64,000 nucleotides of DNA from Izhakiella capsodis (GCF_900115045.1 NZ_FOVC01000001.1:124001-188000); one strand, 5' to 3'. Positions 9,825 through 19,808 are shown, numbered from the stretch's first letter. The notes: a model not told the origin generated them from the letters alone. A program made the numbers and translations.

Positions 9825-12800
9825 TCAGTGAAGACTTAAGCCCAGAACCGCCTCTATAATGGTCAGTTCAAGTCTGTGATTTCTTGCATCATCATTGCGT
9901 TTTGGTCTGGATGTGCCCTCATTCGGCCAGATGCGGGAGCCTTGTATGTGGTGACGGCTTAGAACGTCAATAATATAGGTAATATATTCCGCCGCGTTTA
10001 ACAGAGTATCGGCTTTAACCAGTTTGCTGCACTCGATTAGATCCCTTGCTGTAAGCTCCTGTTGCGGGGTGAGGACGGCACTTGCCGGTAAACCCAGCGC
10101 ATAAGTCGCGCTAAATTTACTGATCCGGTCATCTGCAAAAAAATGGCTATCTTCACGGGCAGATTGCTGAAATGAGCGCGGAAATGAACCGCTTTCGGCG
10201 CGTATGTTACCTATATAGGTATGATCAAGCGTGGCTGCGGCGTTATGCGACGCCTCATGGATCACGGTATCCGTCATACCACCATGACGGAGTGTTTTAG
10301 GGAGCATCGCCAGCAGGATCCGCTGCTGCCTGTCATAGGGCAGGGCAAACGCATCCGGCTTGGATGAATCAAACTGCTTATACTCAATTACATTAAAAGC
10401 GGTGTAGTTATGGGTTATCTGGCTGCTCAGAAAGCTATATACTCCAACAAGGTTTTCTTTAAACCGGTCATACACCATGTTAGAAATCGCAGTAATGTCT
10501 TTTTTATCAATTTCGATGGTTTTATCATCATTCAGACCGGTCGCCTCATTGAGCATTCTTTTCAGTTCAGCCTTGATTTCGGGGCGAGAATCGGCTTCAT
10601 CAAACAGGGATTTTACCTGAGAGACTTTTATGAATGCCTTCTTTATCGACTTAATAACTTCCTGAGAGAATTCGCGCAGCTCACGCGACTCACCTAATCT
10701 CCTGGACATCAGCAGGTTTTCAGAAATGATTTCTGCCTGATAGTCATGCATTAATCTCGTTATCCTTTTCTCCGTGGCCTCATCGGATATCACTTCTACC
10801 GGCCTCACCGGGTTAAATTCATCTCTCACCTGGGTTCTCAGATCATCCAGCCCCTCCTGATAAGGAGCGAGCAGCTGATGTTGTGATAACACATCAGGGC
10901 TGGCGTAATCGAAGCGGTTACCCTCACGGGATTGTCTTAGTGATAATAACCTCGTGAACCTTTCAAGTGAGTATCCCAGGTGTTGGGTTATCGGATTAGC
11001 AGAGTAAAAAGAAATTGATTTAACTTTGGTGCCTGGGATTGAATTGTGAAATTTTAGTTCGCTATTCAGGATGTGAGCACCGAGATACCGTGCAACATTT
11101 TTGATGTTGTAATTCGCGAGCATCTCGGCAGAGACCAGACCCTGCTTGATGAGATAATCCCTGAACGCAGGATATTTATTCACCACCACATAAGGATGTG
11201 CGATCAGATAATGAACTGATAGGTCGGATTGAGCAACATCAAAGTGAACATTAGCCAATCCGTAATATGTATTTCCTTCATAGTAAGATTGCCTGTTTTT
11301 CATCAGCGCGTAGGTGGTAATATCAGGTACGGTATTATCAGGAACAACACTCTTGCTGATATCTTCCAGAGCCTGCTTAATGATCTGCAAATTGTCGAGG
11401 ATGTCAGATTTATCTGGGCCTGAATATTGACTCAGTGCGCCAGTCAGTCTGTATGACGTATTTTTCATGTCTTCAACCGCCGCGTACAGGTTTTGGGAAG
11501 AAAGATACTTCTCATTTTCGACCGTGAATCCGGTGCGGGTCAGCATAAAATCACTGCTGTCGGTGTATTTCCCCGTGCTTGCATCAAACACCTGTACTTT
11601 TTGCCAGCCGAATTTTGTTTTGAGTACAAATTCACTGACTTTATTGAGCGTTACACGATGTGCGGTCGTCCGGTCAAACGAAGTGTCAGGATGTCGGAAT
11701 AAACCAGAATAAACAGGATAAGTCTGTCCATCATCATTCGGTGATTTTTCAGCAGAATGGGATGGTGGGTTAACGCCGGTATTGAGATCTTTATCCAGGA
11801 CTCCATCATGACTTCTATTATCTTTGGTTTGTGACACTTCAGTTTTTCTTTTATCGGAGATATTTAGTAATCCGCCGTTATTACCTGCTAGGTCAGAAGC
11901 GGGTAATGGGACTGAGATTTTAAAGCCTGCGCCAGTGGTTGTTTTTACCGTTCCTGAACCCGAAAAAGTGTCTTTACTCATTTTTCCATAATCGGCCACT
12001 CTCCACTTTTTCTTTTTTTTGTCGAATCTGATAGCAATATCTTTCAGACCTTGATGAGTAATCCGCATCTTGTTTTTGTTCTTACCCTGCTCAACCTCCA
12101 GCCAGGCATTTTTTCCTATTTTAAGATAGTGTCTGCCAGTCACGGTGCTAATGATATCGCTGCTGCTGTCCTGACATGCTTCGATAGCGTCGATATCTGA
12201 GTCAGCCACAGTATGACTCGAAGAAATTCTTTTTATTTTATTACCGACTTTTTCCGACGGCTTGATTTCTCCAGGTGAAAGCAGATTGAATCTGGTCTTG
12301 AGCTTTTTCAGGTTTTCTATATCTTTCCGGATGTGCTTGGAATTTTTGCCGCTGGTTTTTAATTTACTTAGCGCATTCTCCCGGTTTTCAAGTGCTTCAA
12401 TAATAAAGTTTTTAAATTTTATATTGATGTTTAATATATTAACATTACTTTCCTGGATCATCGCGCTCTGATAAAACTTACCCATGGACGACTGGATGTC
12501 GGACACGACTCTTCTGGCCGACAACGGACCGGCAAATTCCTTCAAGAGGATAAAATGCCCGACGCCCGTTCCGGCTGCTTCCTTCATAAAACTTTCCCAT
12601 TCGGCATAAGGCAATACCGTCGCGCTGTCCGGGAACCCCGGATCAAACTGACGGATGGTCGGGTCGATTACGAAATCGGCACCATCTCTGGCGATACGAA
12701 CTGCATAATGGTTTTCAGGCCCGGTATCATGGGGATTTTTATAGACCAGCATACCGACCACACGGGGATTTAATCCCTGTGCCTTCAGAACATTGAATGT

Positions 12801-15800
12801 CTTAAGCATCGCCTCGTAACCATAACCCCATGGATTGTCACGGAATCTTTTCAGATTGTCAGCATGCGGGCCCGCTGAAAAAAGAAAGCGCTGTAACGCC
12901 TTCTCCGTTTCACCGGGTGCCTTATCAATCAGCGAAAAATCCAGGCCCTCTCCAAAAGCGTTCCGCTCGCCTGCTCCCGCCCTGCCCGACGTGTCGGCAT
13001 CCGGGGCATTTGTCTGCGTGAATACGTCGGCTTCAGGAAGCTGGCGTCCGCCGTCGACATTATGCACCTTGTAGGCGAGCAGCTGGAGGCGGTTGCCCTT
13101 TTCCCAGCTGACGCGGTTATCTCTGGAAATCATGAATTCGCCGGTGTTGATTTTACCTTGCAGCGCGGTATTGCCGATTTTAAAGCTGCGTACCGGCAGG
13201 TTAGACTCCACTTTATGGACCGGTAACTCGCTTGCTATTTCCTCAAGTGCTTCGAGAGAGGCGGATGCTTCCATGGGTTTGCTGAGTTTTATCTGTGCAG
13301 CGATATTTTTTGCCATATCATAGGAGTGCTTTACACTCATGCCGCTGGTCAGTAACGCCTGATAAATGGCCAGCGGCTCTCCTGTCTCGTAAGCCTGTTT
13401 GATGCTCTGCCCGACAGTCGCCAGGTCGACAGCTTTGTCTGCAACCATCAGCGCGTATTTGACCGTGGTCCCGCCAATTAGGCTGAATTTTCCCAGCTTG
13501 ACGGCGATGCTACCGCCAGAAATGCTCCTGACAGTCAGCGCGGCAACCGCCAGCGGATCCAGCTGCTCGCCGTCTGCCACATTGGCAGCAATCTCCGCGG
13601 CTGCCTGCACGGCACTGAGAACGATCCCCCCCGATGTAAATGAAGTGACGGCCCCGACGCTCACGTCAAACCAGCTGCCGATGTATTCTGCCTTATCTAC
13701 ATTTATCGCTGTCTGCTGAACCGTCTGCCCTGTGATGTCGCTGACCACGAGTTGTGTCTGCCCGCTGAGCGTTGAGAATGGCCGTGCAAATGACCGCAGA
13801 TACTCGGCGGGCGTCAGACTCTCCCAGGTAATTTGAAGTTTGTATTTTTGCTGGGTTGTTGTCATGGCCGGGTCGGGGATCAGAGCGCCAAGAATCGCCC
13901 TAGTGATTAACAGCTTATTCTCAGGGGTTTTCCCTTTGAGTTTATAATCGTTCTCAATGGTGCTCGCCAGCGCTGAAGAGAGGCTCGCAATATTGACCGC
14001 AGACGGATTATTCCGGTTAAAATAATCATTGAAATCATAAGTCCCGTCTCTGAGACCGCTAAGAAAACCCTGGGCATTCTCATACATCAGGAATTCTGCG
14101 CCACCAATTGTGGTCAAAGTGAAAGGTAAACGTGTTTTTCGTTTCCTCTGATTCGCATCGTGAGGAAAAGCCCACTTAATATTGGCCAGCAGATCGTTCC
14201 CTTTACTTACATAATAATACGGCTGTGCGGAATCCAGACGAACAAGGACGCCGGATTTGGATCCCGGCGCATCAGGGAGCAGGAACGTGTTGTTGAGCTG
14301 ATACCCCGCGATATCAGCAGGGACGACGAGAGGGGCGCCGATTCTGGCCAGATGAGCATTCTTTCGGACGCGCGGCGGTAAGCTCTGATCGCTTTCTATC
14401 TGGCATAACACCTGCTTAATGCCGTACAGATAGGTGGTTTTTTTCTTGTCATCAGTAAATGTCTTCCAGGCTTCCTGAGGAGTAAAATCCACCTGGTCTG
14501 CCCGTAAACTCTGCCCGGTCGACGCGCCCGCTGTTGCATCCTGAGTCTCCAGGCTGCGCTTGCCTCTGCTTCGCGGGTGTGCCTCCTCACTATCACCGCT
14601 CCCGGCGAATGCCTCAGCCTCAGCCTCAGCAGCCGCCGGTAACTTCTGCTCCGCGGCGTCGGTTGGCGTCCCACTGACCGGCGTCTGTCGCCCGGCGCCT
14701 GAACCCATCATCACGTCATGCCGTCTTTGCTCCTCACTGGCCGGATGCCACTCAGGATATTCCCGGACCTGCGCACCCGGTACATTCGCGCCGGCCTTCA
14801 GAGCACCGGTTGCGCCTTTAAAACCGGCAATGGCGGTGCCGCTGAGCACCAAATCAGACAGCATCTGCCCGCCAGAGTCCATGTTAATGTGTTGACTCTT
14901 TTTCCCTGTCGTCACCCGTCCATAAATCGCGTCAAAGGTATTTTCTTTTGTTCCAACCCGGTAGTTGATCACCCCTGCGCCCGCGACTAACGCGCCACCT
15001 GCCGCCAGTTTGATCATCCCCGGTACGGGTGAAATCAATACGCTGAACCCCAGCTGTGTTAATTTCTTCTCCAGCAGGTCACAGACAGCCCCATAAGGAA
15101 TATCACTGCCCGGCATGATGTGTTTATTTAACTTATGAAGTGACCAGGGTATTTTTATACAGGCTCTCCCTGCCCTGAAAGCCATGCCAGTCAGGTCACT
15201 CAGGCCGATGGTCAGATACCCCAGCGCATCCAAAGAGAGATCCACAGCAATACGCGCGGCGCGATCTGATATTTTTCTTTGTCCCCATTTCGTCAGGTAT
15301 TCGGCCAGCCCTTTTTCCAGGCCGGCATACTGCTCCGGGCTTATCGCGGGCTTCAGCTCACCGATGCGGGCATTTTCAAACTCAGCGGCAAGCCGGGTGG
15401 CAAACAGAAAGCCCTGCGGATCGCCGGCTGAAAGCACATCGTCGGTCAGCCGGTGCTTTTTCAGTAAGGCAGACACCTGCTCCGCGTTCGGCTCCACCCA
15501 GTCTTCCGGCATTTTTTGCCGAGCGATCTCCGCCCAGTGCCGGGCAAGACGCGCACCGCGCGAATATTCGTCCAGCGTGCGGCCAGTCAGTTTCGCGGCG
15601 GCGGCGGCGAGTGTCTTTTCGACTTGTGTTGCCAGCAGCAGGGCTTCTTCTGACCTTTCCTTCGCCTCGTGATAATGGGGTTCGCGGTCGCCGGCAGCGA
15701 TGATCGCCTTATTCAGCGCGCTGCCCGCGGCGGCAAGCCTTTCGGCAATATCATACATAAATGCCCCCGTCAGCTTTTCATAGGCTGACCACAGATTGCG

Positions 15801-17564
15801 GGAGACGGACTCAGAAAGTGAATCTTTGCTGTTTATGTAAACAGAAAGCGCCTGCTTTTCCAGACTGTTGGCAATGCCATCCTTCCCGGTCGCGAGGCAT
15901 CTGTTGATTTTTGCTGCTCTCCCGATATCACACGCCAGCAGGCGATCCAACTCCGCCATCTTTTCGCTCAGGACGCTTGCGGATTTTTTTCGCTCATCGC
16001 CGTCAGATGTGCGTTGCTGAACCGCGGCGCTGTCCGCTACCGCATCGTTATCTTCCCGGTTTTCCCCGTCGTGCGATGCGGGCGCAGGTAACACACGATC
16101 CTTTATGGGATACAGCACTTTTGTTTTTGCATACAGCGCACTGCTGGCGTCACGGGTTTTTATCGCCATCTGCTGCCACGACCACAGAATGCTTCTGACA
16201 ATGGATTCCGCAGTCAGCCGCTCTGATGCCATTGCCGGGTTGAGCGGCGGTACGACGTCCAGCAACTTTCTGTGTAGCCCGGCTCTGAGCGTGCTGGCCT
16301 CCGCCAGCAGGATGGCGCACTGCGCCCCCTTTTTTTTGAACCAATCCGGGGGGCTGGAGGTCTGTCTGACCGACTTGTCCTTCATTTCCCGGTGGAGATT
16401 TTCAAGAAACTGCGAGACGTCCCTGAAGAAATCAGCCAGCGACCCCTGCCGCTGCCCGGCGATATCCGCAATTATTCCGGCCTGATGTCCGACATTCTTT
16501 AGCAACACGCCGAAAGTGGAGAATCCCGTCAGTTTGCCCGGAGTCAGAAGTTCTTCGGTAATGTCGGTCAGCGTCTGCATCGCGGACGTCAGCGGCATGA
16601 TCAGCGACGGGTAACTATCTGCGTTTTTAATGGCTTTTTCATGGCTGATCCACTGGCGGACGTTATCTTCTGACAGCCGGGCGGCGAATGCCGCTATGGC
16701 GCTGAGTTTTTCCCGCATCCACGGTGCATCAAACGGCCCTCCGGTGCTGATGCCGTGGTTTAACTGCGCGCGGGCGTCGGTCACGGCGTCATGCAGCCGG
16801 CGCACCGACGCCGGGTCAATCCCCGCGGCCTGAGGTCTGTCAGAACTGAGCCGGGTGCCAAGCGAGGTGAAATACTCCGCCAGCTCGCTGAAGAAAGAAC
16901 AGGCGGTTGCCGATAGCAACGGGGCTATTTCCCGGTCTTTTTCTGCCTCACTGTGCAGCGCACGGATTACGCGGGCGATGTCGCCGTCCGGCATGACGGC
17001 GCCACCATCGGCCGGGAAAAGCACATCAACCGCATTCTTCAGCGTTCGCAGCGCGGACGCCAGCCGTCCGGCCAGCTGCTGCGCCGCCGCCCGGTTTTTC
17101 GCGTCATATTTTGGGTCACCGTGAACAGCGCCCAGCTGATGGTCAATCCAGCGCTGCGCGTTGTCAGACAGACGCGCTGTCAGCTTGTCGAGAGCAGCAA
17201 GCTGGCGCTGTCGCCACTCGTCATCAGACCTGCCGGCCCTGGCAGACGCTAAGACACCGCTCTGCTGCGCGCCGGCCAGTGCCTCACGCAGCTGTGCGAC
17301 TAATGTCGGATTAAGCGCGGGTATCTGCACATTATGGCCCTTGCGCCTGAATTCCTGCGCTTCTGCCTGGTGCACGTCGCGGAGATAAGCAAACAGGCTG
17401 TCGTTATGACTGTCAGCCTGCCGGCCTGCTGAGCGTGACGCCGCGCGGCAAAATGAGGCTGCCGCCTTATGCTGGCCTTGCTGCTCAGCGTCGTTGTGGT
17501 TTTCATTCCGGGCGTAATCTTTCCTGTATGTTATGTCTTTTTTTAATGCAGAGATATAAGGCAT
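9825..17564 (-). CDS. Giant putative toxin or effector with an aspzincin-like metalloprotease domain
   Basis: One uninterrupted frame of 2580 codons encodes a 2579-residue protein with no Sec signal. The ATG at 17564 is chosen over one 63 bases upstream because AGGAA sits 7 bases before it. Visible parts, numbered from this start: a Ser/Arg/His-rich first 60 residues; a long helical region to about 800; a hydrophobic Gly/Ala segment near 841-866; an Ala/Glu-rich linker ending in RSRGKR (998-1003); a second hydrophobic region at about 1297-1425; a papain-like-fold block (NPWGYGYEA 1577-1585, His1619, Asp1634) with no Cys at the expected position; a Lys-rich basic stretch; and a C-terminal HEASH motif (2436-2440) with TLDHTYIG (2445-2452) and NAAEYITYI further on, as in Asp-liganded zinc peptidases (M35 type). 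The build suggests a secreted or injected toxin. Export route and target are unknown. It sits alone among mobile-element relics. Confidence 0.75.
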   Translation of the reverse strand: MPYISALKKDITYRKDYARNENHNDAEQQGQHKAAASFCRAASRSAGRQADSHNDSLFAYLRDVHQAEAQEFRRKGHNVQIPALNPTLVAQLREALAGAQQSGVLASARAGRSDDEWRQRQLAALDKLTARLSDNAQRWIDHQLGAVHGDPKYDAKNRAAAQQLAGRLASALRTLKNAVDVLFPADGGAVMPDGDIARVIRALHSEAEKDREIAPLLSATACSFFSELAEYFTSLGTRLSSDRPQAAGIDPASVRRLHDAVTDARAQLNHGISTGGPFDAPWMREKLSAIAAFAARLSEDNVRQWISHEKAIKNADSYPSLIMPLTSAMQTLTDITEELLTPGKLTGFSTFGVLLKNVGHQAGIIADIAGQRQGSLADFFRDVSQFLENLHREMKDKSVRQTSSPPDWFKKKGAQCAILLAEASTLRAGLHRKLLDVVPPLNPAMASERLTAESIVRSILWSWQQMAIKTRDASSALYAKTKVLYPIKDRVLPAPASHDGENREDNDAVADSAAVQQRTSDGDERKKSASVLSEKMAELDRLLACDIGRAAKINRCLATGKDGIANSLEKQALSVYINSKDSLSESVSRNLWSAYEKLTGAFMYDIAERLAAAGSALNKAIIAAGDREPHYHEAKERSEEALLLATQVEKTLAAAAAKLTGRTLDEYSRGARLARHWAEIARQKMPEDWVEPNAEQVSALLKKHRLTDDVLSAGDPQGFLFATRLAAEFENARIGELKPAISPEQYAGLEKGLAEYLTKWGQRKISDRAARIAVDLSLDALGYLTIGLSDLTGMAFRAGRACIKIPWSLHKLNKHIMPGSDIPYGAVCDLLEKKLTQLGFSVLISPVPGMIKLAAGGALVAGAGVINYRVGTKENTFDAIYGRVTTGKKSQHINMDSGGQMLSDLVLSGTAIAGFKGATGALKAGANVPGAQVREYPEWHPASEEQRRHDVMMGSGAGRQTPVSGTPTDAAEQKLPAAAEAEAEAFAGSGDSEEAHPRSRGKRSLETQDATAGASTGQSLRADQVDFTPQEAWKTFTDDKKKTTYLYGIKQVLCQIESDQSLPPRVRKNAHLARIGAPLVVPADIAGYQLNNTFLLPDAPGSKSGVLVRLDSAQPYYYVSKGNDLLANIKWAFPHDANQRKRKTRLPFTLTTIGGAEFLMYENAQGFLSGLRDGTYDFNDYFNRNNPSAVNIASLSSALASTIENDYKLKGKTPENKLLITRAILGALIPDPAMTTTQQKYKLQITWESLTPAEYLRSFARPFSTLSGQTQLVVSDITGQTVQQTAINVDKAEYIGSWFDVSVGAVTSFTSGGIVLSAVQAAAEIAANVADGEQLDPLAVAALTVRSISGGSIAVKLGKFSLIGGTTVKYALMVADKAVDLATVGQSIKQAYETGEPLAIYQALLTSGMSVKHSYDMAKNIAAQIKLSKPMEASASLEALEEIASELPVHKVESNLPVRSFKIGNTALQGKINTGEFMISRDNRVSWEKGNRLQLLAYKVHNVDGGRQLPEADVFTQTNAPDADTSGRAGAGERNAFGEGLDFSLIDKAPGETEKALQRFLFSAGPHADNLKRFRDNPWGYGYEAMLKTFNVLKAQGLNPRVVGMLVYKNPHDTGPENHYAVRIARDGADFVIDPTIRQFDPGFPDSATVLPYAEWESFMKEAAGTGVGHFILLKEFAGPLSARRVVSDIQSSMGKFYQSAMIQESNVNILNINIKFKNFIIEALENRENALSKLKTSGKNSKHIRKDIENLKKLKTRFNLLSPGEIKPSEKVGNKIKRISSSHTVADSDIDAIEACQDSSSDIISTVTGRHYLKIGKNAWLEVEQGKNKNKMRITHQGLKDIAIRFDKKKKKWRVADYGKMSKDTFSGSGTVKTTTGAGFKISVPLPASDLAGNNGGLLNISDKRKTEVSQTKDNRSHDGVLDKDLNTGVNPPSHSAEKSPNDDGQTYPVYSGLFRHPDTSFDRTTAHRVTLNKVSEFVLKTKFGWQKVQVFDASTGKYTDSSDFMLTRTGFTVENEKYLSSQNLYAAVEDMKNTSYRLTGALSQYSGPDKSDILDNLQIIKQALEDISKSVVPDNTVPDITTYALMKNRQSYYEGNTYYGLANVHFDVAQSDLSVHYLIAHPYVVVNKYPAFRDYLIKQGLVSAEMLANYNIKNVARYLGAHILNSELKFHNSIPGTKVKSISFYSANPITQHLGYSLERFTRLLSLRQSREGNRFDYASPDVLSQHQLLAPYQEGLDDLRTQVRDEFNPVRPVEVISDEATEKRITRLMHDYQAEIISENLLMSRRLGESRELREFSQEVIKSIKKAFIKVSQVKSLFDEADSRPEIKAELKRMLNEATGLNDDKTIEIDKKDITAISNMVYDRFKENLVGVYSFLSSQITHNYTAFNVIEYKQFDSSKPDAFALPYDRQQRILLAMLPKTLRHGGMTDTVIHEASHNAAATLDHTYIGNIRAESGSFPRSFQQSAREDSHFFADDRISKFSATYALGLPASAVLTPQQELTARDLIECSKLVKADTLLNAAEYITYIIDVLSRHHIQGSRIWPNEGTSRPKRNDDARNHRLELTIIEAVLGLSLH

Positions 17565-17627
17565 AGGAATGTTCCTGGATAACGTTATTGGTATAAGGGG
17601 GGCCGTGAGGTTAACGCCGCGCAGCAA

Positions 17628-18176
17628 GCAAAATGGATATTGCCGGCTTGAAGGCAGCCAGATAACAGCACTGTTTCAACGCTGACAACACATCACTTTC
17701 AGGATGTTCTCATGCCGGTGGCGTATCAGGTGATGGCGATCGAAACGGACCGACCGCTCAACACGACATTTGATTTTTAGAAAAATTTATCCATGGTTTC
17801 GTGTTGTTCCGAAATCTGTTTGCGCCCGCAAAATATCGTTTCCAGCCGCGCTACCAGACAGCGAATCCTGATATGCTGCGTGGTGTGATCCCGTTATTCC
17901 GCTCAGCCATCACCATGCCCGGTTGTGCGTGCTCAGTACATACGTGTGATACCCGCGGACAGACAGTCATAGTGAATCAGCAGCATAGTGGAAGCCGCTG
18001 GATGATTTTTGATCAAAAACATCATTTGAATATATAGCGCTATTGCTAAGTTAGCGATTAGATAGCCTCATTATTAGTGAAAATCGCTGCATTTTAACGA
18101 CAAAGTTGAGTACGTCTTAAAAGTCTGATTGCTGGTTAAAAAGTAGCCATTAACTAATGAAAGGACTAATCTGGAT
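17628..18176. other. Upstream region of the giant toxin gene, no gene seen
   Basis: No frame here is convincing. It should hold the toxin promoter (read leftward). I looked for a HrpL-type box (GGAACC, 15-16 bases, CCAC) on the minus strand and found only GGAACA near 17807 without a partner. The right part leads into the recombinase fragment. Confidence 0.4.
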
Positions 18177-18407
18177 ATGCTTGCGGCCACCGCAAGAAAA
18201 AACGACGAGAGTGGATGCCGCCAGGCAAAAGATATCAGTAAGGCTGAAGCAGAAGGGAAATATCAGGGCAGGATGGGCGATGCACAGACACATGTACTGA
18301 TACACATTCTTCGCCTGATTCACAGGAAATCTCTGCGCGAAACAGCCCGTCTGGCAGGTGTATCCAACATGACGGTAATACGCGTCTGCAATAAAGAAAA
18401 CGAGTAA
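18177..18407 (+). pseudogene. Serine recombinase (resolvase/invertase) C-terminal fragment
   Basis: The frame reads KAEAEGKYQGRMGDAQTHVL and then RKSLRETARLAGVSNMTVIRV, which are the hinge and the DNA-binding helix-turn-helix end of resolvase/invertase-type serine recombinases. The catalytic N-terminal domain with the active Ser is missing, so it is a remnant of an inversion or integration system. It lies about 115 bases upstream of the rpn pseudogene on the same strand. Confidence 0.65.
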
Positions 18408-18523
18408 AGGAGGGCGTCGGTCCCTCTCGATAACCCTCTGAAATATCAGCACCTCCGTTTAGCAAAATACTCGTTTTTTCGGGCTGTGATAACCTCTTCG
18501 GGGCATTCTGAGCGCCGGGACTG

Positions 18524-18775
18524 ATGAAGAAGAAAAGCAGCACATCCACTCCCCAGGACGCCACGTTAAGACAGTTTCTGACGTGTCCGGATATTGCCCG
18601 TGATTTCATGGAAATCCGTCTGCCAGCAGAATTGCGTGCAGTCTGCGATCTCAGCACGCTGAAGCTGGAATCCGGCTCGTTCGTTGAGGAAGATCTCCGC
18701 CAGTATTTCAGCGGCGTGCTCTAAAGCCTGAAAATTACCGACGGCGACGGATATATTCATGTCCTGGTCGAGCAC
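18524..18775 (+). pseudogene. Rpn/YhgA-family nuclease, 5' part, split by an insertion
   Basis: The frame starts [20 protein letters not shown] and continues [20 protein letters not shown], the N terminus of the Rpn (recombination-promoting nuclease, YhgA-like, PD-(D/E)XK) family. A TAA at 18722-18724 interrupts it where homologues have Tyr, after which the frame goes on as KITDGDGYIHVLVEH. The sequence then leaves the family at GAGCAC (18770-18775) and resumes about 1.05 kb later at 19822. The gene was therefore broken by both a nonsense change and an insertion. Confidence 0.85.
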
Positions 18776-18795
18776 TTAGGCGGTGCACTGCATAA

Positions 18796-18814
18796 GTGCT
18801 CTTATGAAAAGCGA
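18796..18814 (+). repeat. Left inverted repeat of the insertion in rpn
   Basis: GTGCTCTTATGAAAAGCGA is the exact reverse complement of 19809-19827. After one mismatch the match goes on for five more bases (TGATT). The pair brackets the Xre-RES remnant. Confidence 0.85.
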
Positions 18815-18979
18815 ATGATTGTGTGAAGTGACAACATACCCCCTTTAAGTTAACGAAGTTTTTTGGTTTCAAATACCCCGCATAAAAAACATCGCAAAGT
18901 AGAGCAAGAGTTTGGGGAGTAACGAAAGCTAAATGCAGGTCAGGAGGCTAATATTTACACTCAACCAACCAAATGTTTA

Positions 18980-19439
18980 TGCTAAAACCTTTAAATGGCG
19001 GGGATATGAAAACATTTAGCTTATCCACAACTCAGGTCAGACCACCCCGTTTATGGCAGGTGGCCGGATTAAACAATTCAGATGGTGTGGCGCTGCTGGG
19101 GCAGATTAATGAAGGTCTTGATGGCAAGGCTGCTAAGCTGATCGTTGACTGGGCGTAGATAACACCAAACGATCTGGGCAAAATGTCCGTCATTCCGTCA
19201 ACGACGTTTAGTCGCAGCGTAAAAGCGCGATTCAGTTCCGGGCAAAGCGAACGACTGGTTCGTATTATCGGCGTTATTGATCGGGCGATAGAGTTGTTTG
19301 AAGGTGATAAGGAAGAGGCTCAAAATGGGGAAATGAGCCAACAGGGCGCTAAGTTGGCAAGTCCCGGCAGGACTGATTGCATCTGAAACTGGGGCTTACG
19401 ATATCATTAAATTGATCACACGTCTGGAGCATGGGGTGT
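18980..19439 (+). pseudogene. Xre/MbcA/ParS-type antitoxin, disrupted
   Basis: From the ATG at about 19006 the frame reads MKTFSLSTTQVRPPRLWQVA, then GLNNSDGVALLGQINEGLDG, then stops at TAG 19156-19158. The same frame series picks up with STTFSRSVKARFSSGQSERL and VIDRAIELFEGDKEEA, the DUF2384 part of antitoxins that pair with RES-domain toxins. A second frameshift follows near 19325, and the end (LITRLEHGVYS) appears in another frame just before the toxin remnant. Because of these lesions no antitoxin can be made. Confidence 0.75.
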
Positions 19440-19443
19440 ACTC

Positions 19444-19671
19444 TTGATCCTCTATCGGCTGATGAAGACGCTCCGCCAGAACTGACCGTATACGGCGATG
19501 CCTGGTGTTTTTCTAAAGATTCGATAGCGCTGCATGTGCCCAGTGCGCTATCGCCAATGGAATATGACTACCTGTTAAATCCTGAACACCCGGTTTTTTT
19601 TTACGGGATCATTGAGAAGGCTGAGGCTATACCGTTCCAGCTTGATAGTCGGCTAAAACCCGATCGTAAAT
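19444..19671 (+). pseudogene. RES-domain toxin remnant with internal deletion
   Basis: A TTG at 19444 that overlaps the antitoxin's stop starts LILYRLMKTLRQN, the beginning of RES toxins. A change of frame and an apparent deletion of roughly 60-70 residues then lead to the family's C-terminal part, VYGDAWCFSKDSIALHVPSA and EYDYLLNPEHP, ending at 19671. RES toxins degrade NAD+. The Arg-Glu-Ser active-site region cannot be assembled here, so the toxin is inactive. Confidence 0.7.
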
Positions 19672-19808
19672 AACGTATAAAGCCACGATAATTCAGACCA
19701 TCAGATCGCCTTATCGCGCTGCTTCGTGGTGATCATATCCTGTAGACTAATACAGCAACAGACTGAGTCCTAACCCGAGGATTTAGTCTATCAGCGTCGG
19801 ATAATCAA

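Noticed and set aside
16855..17388. Several plus-strand frames of 67-99 codons opposite the start of the giant toxin gene
   Set aside because: High GC and the codon pattern of the minus-strand gene open these frames; they lack start signals and family features.
17640..17830. Possible HrpL (type III) promoter upstream of the giant gene
   Set aside because: Only GGAACA is seen on the minus strand, and no CCAC element lies 15-16 bases away, so type III control cannot be claimed.
18235..18657. 140-codon minus-strand frame across the recombinase fragment and rpn start
   Set aside because: Both plus-strand fragments show clear family similarity, while this frame has none.
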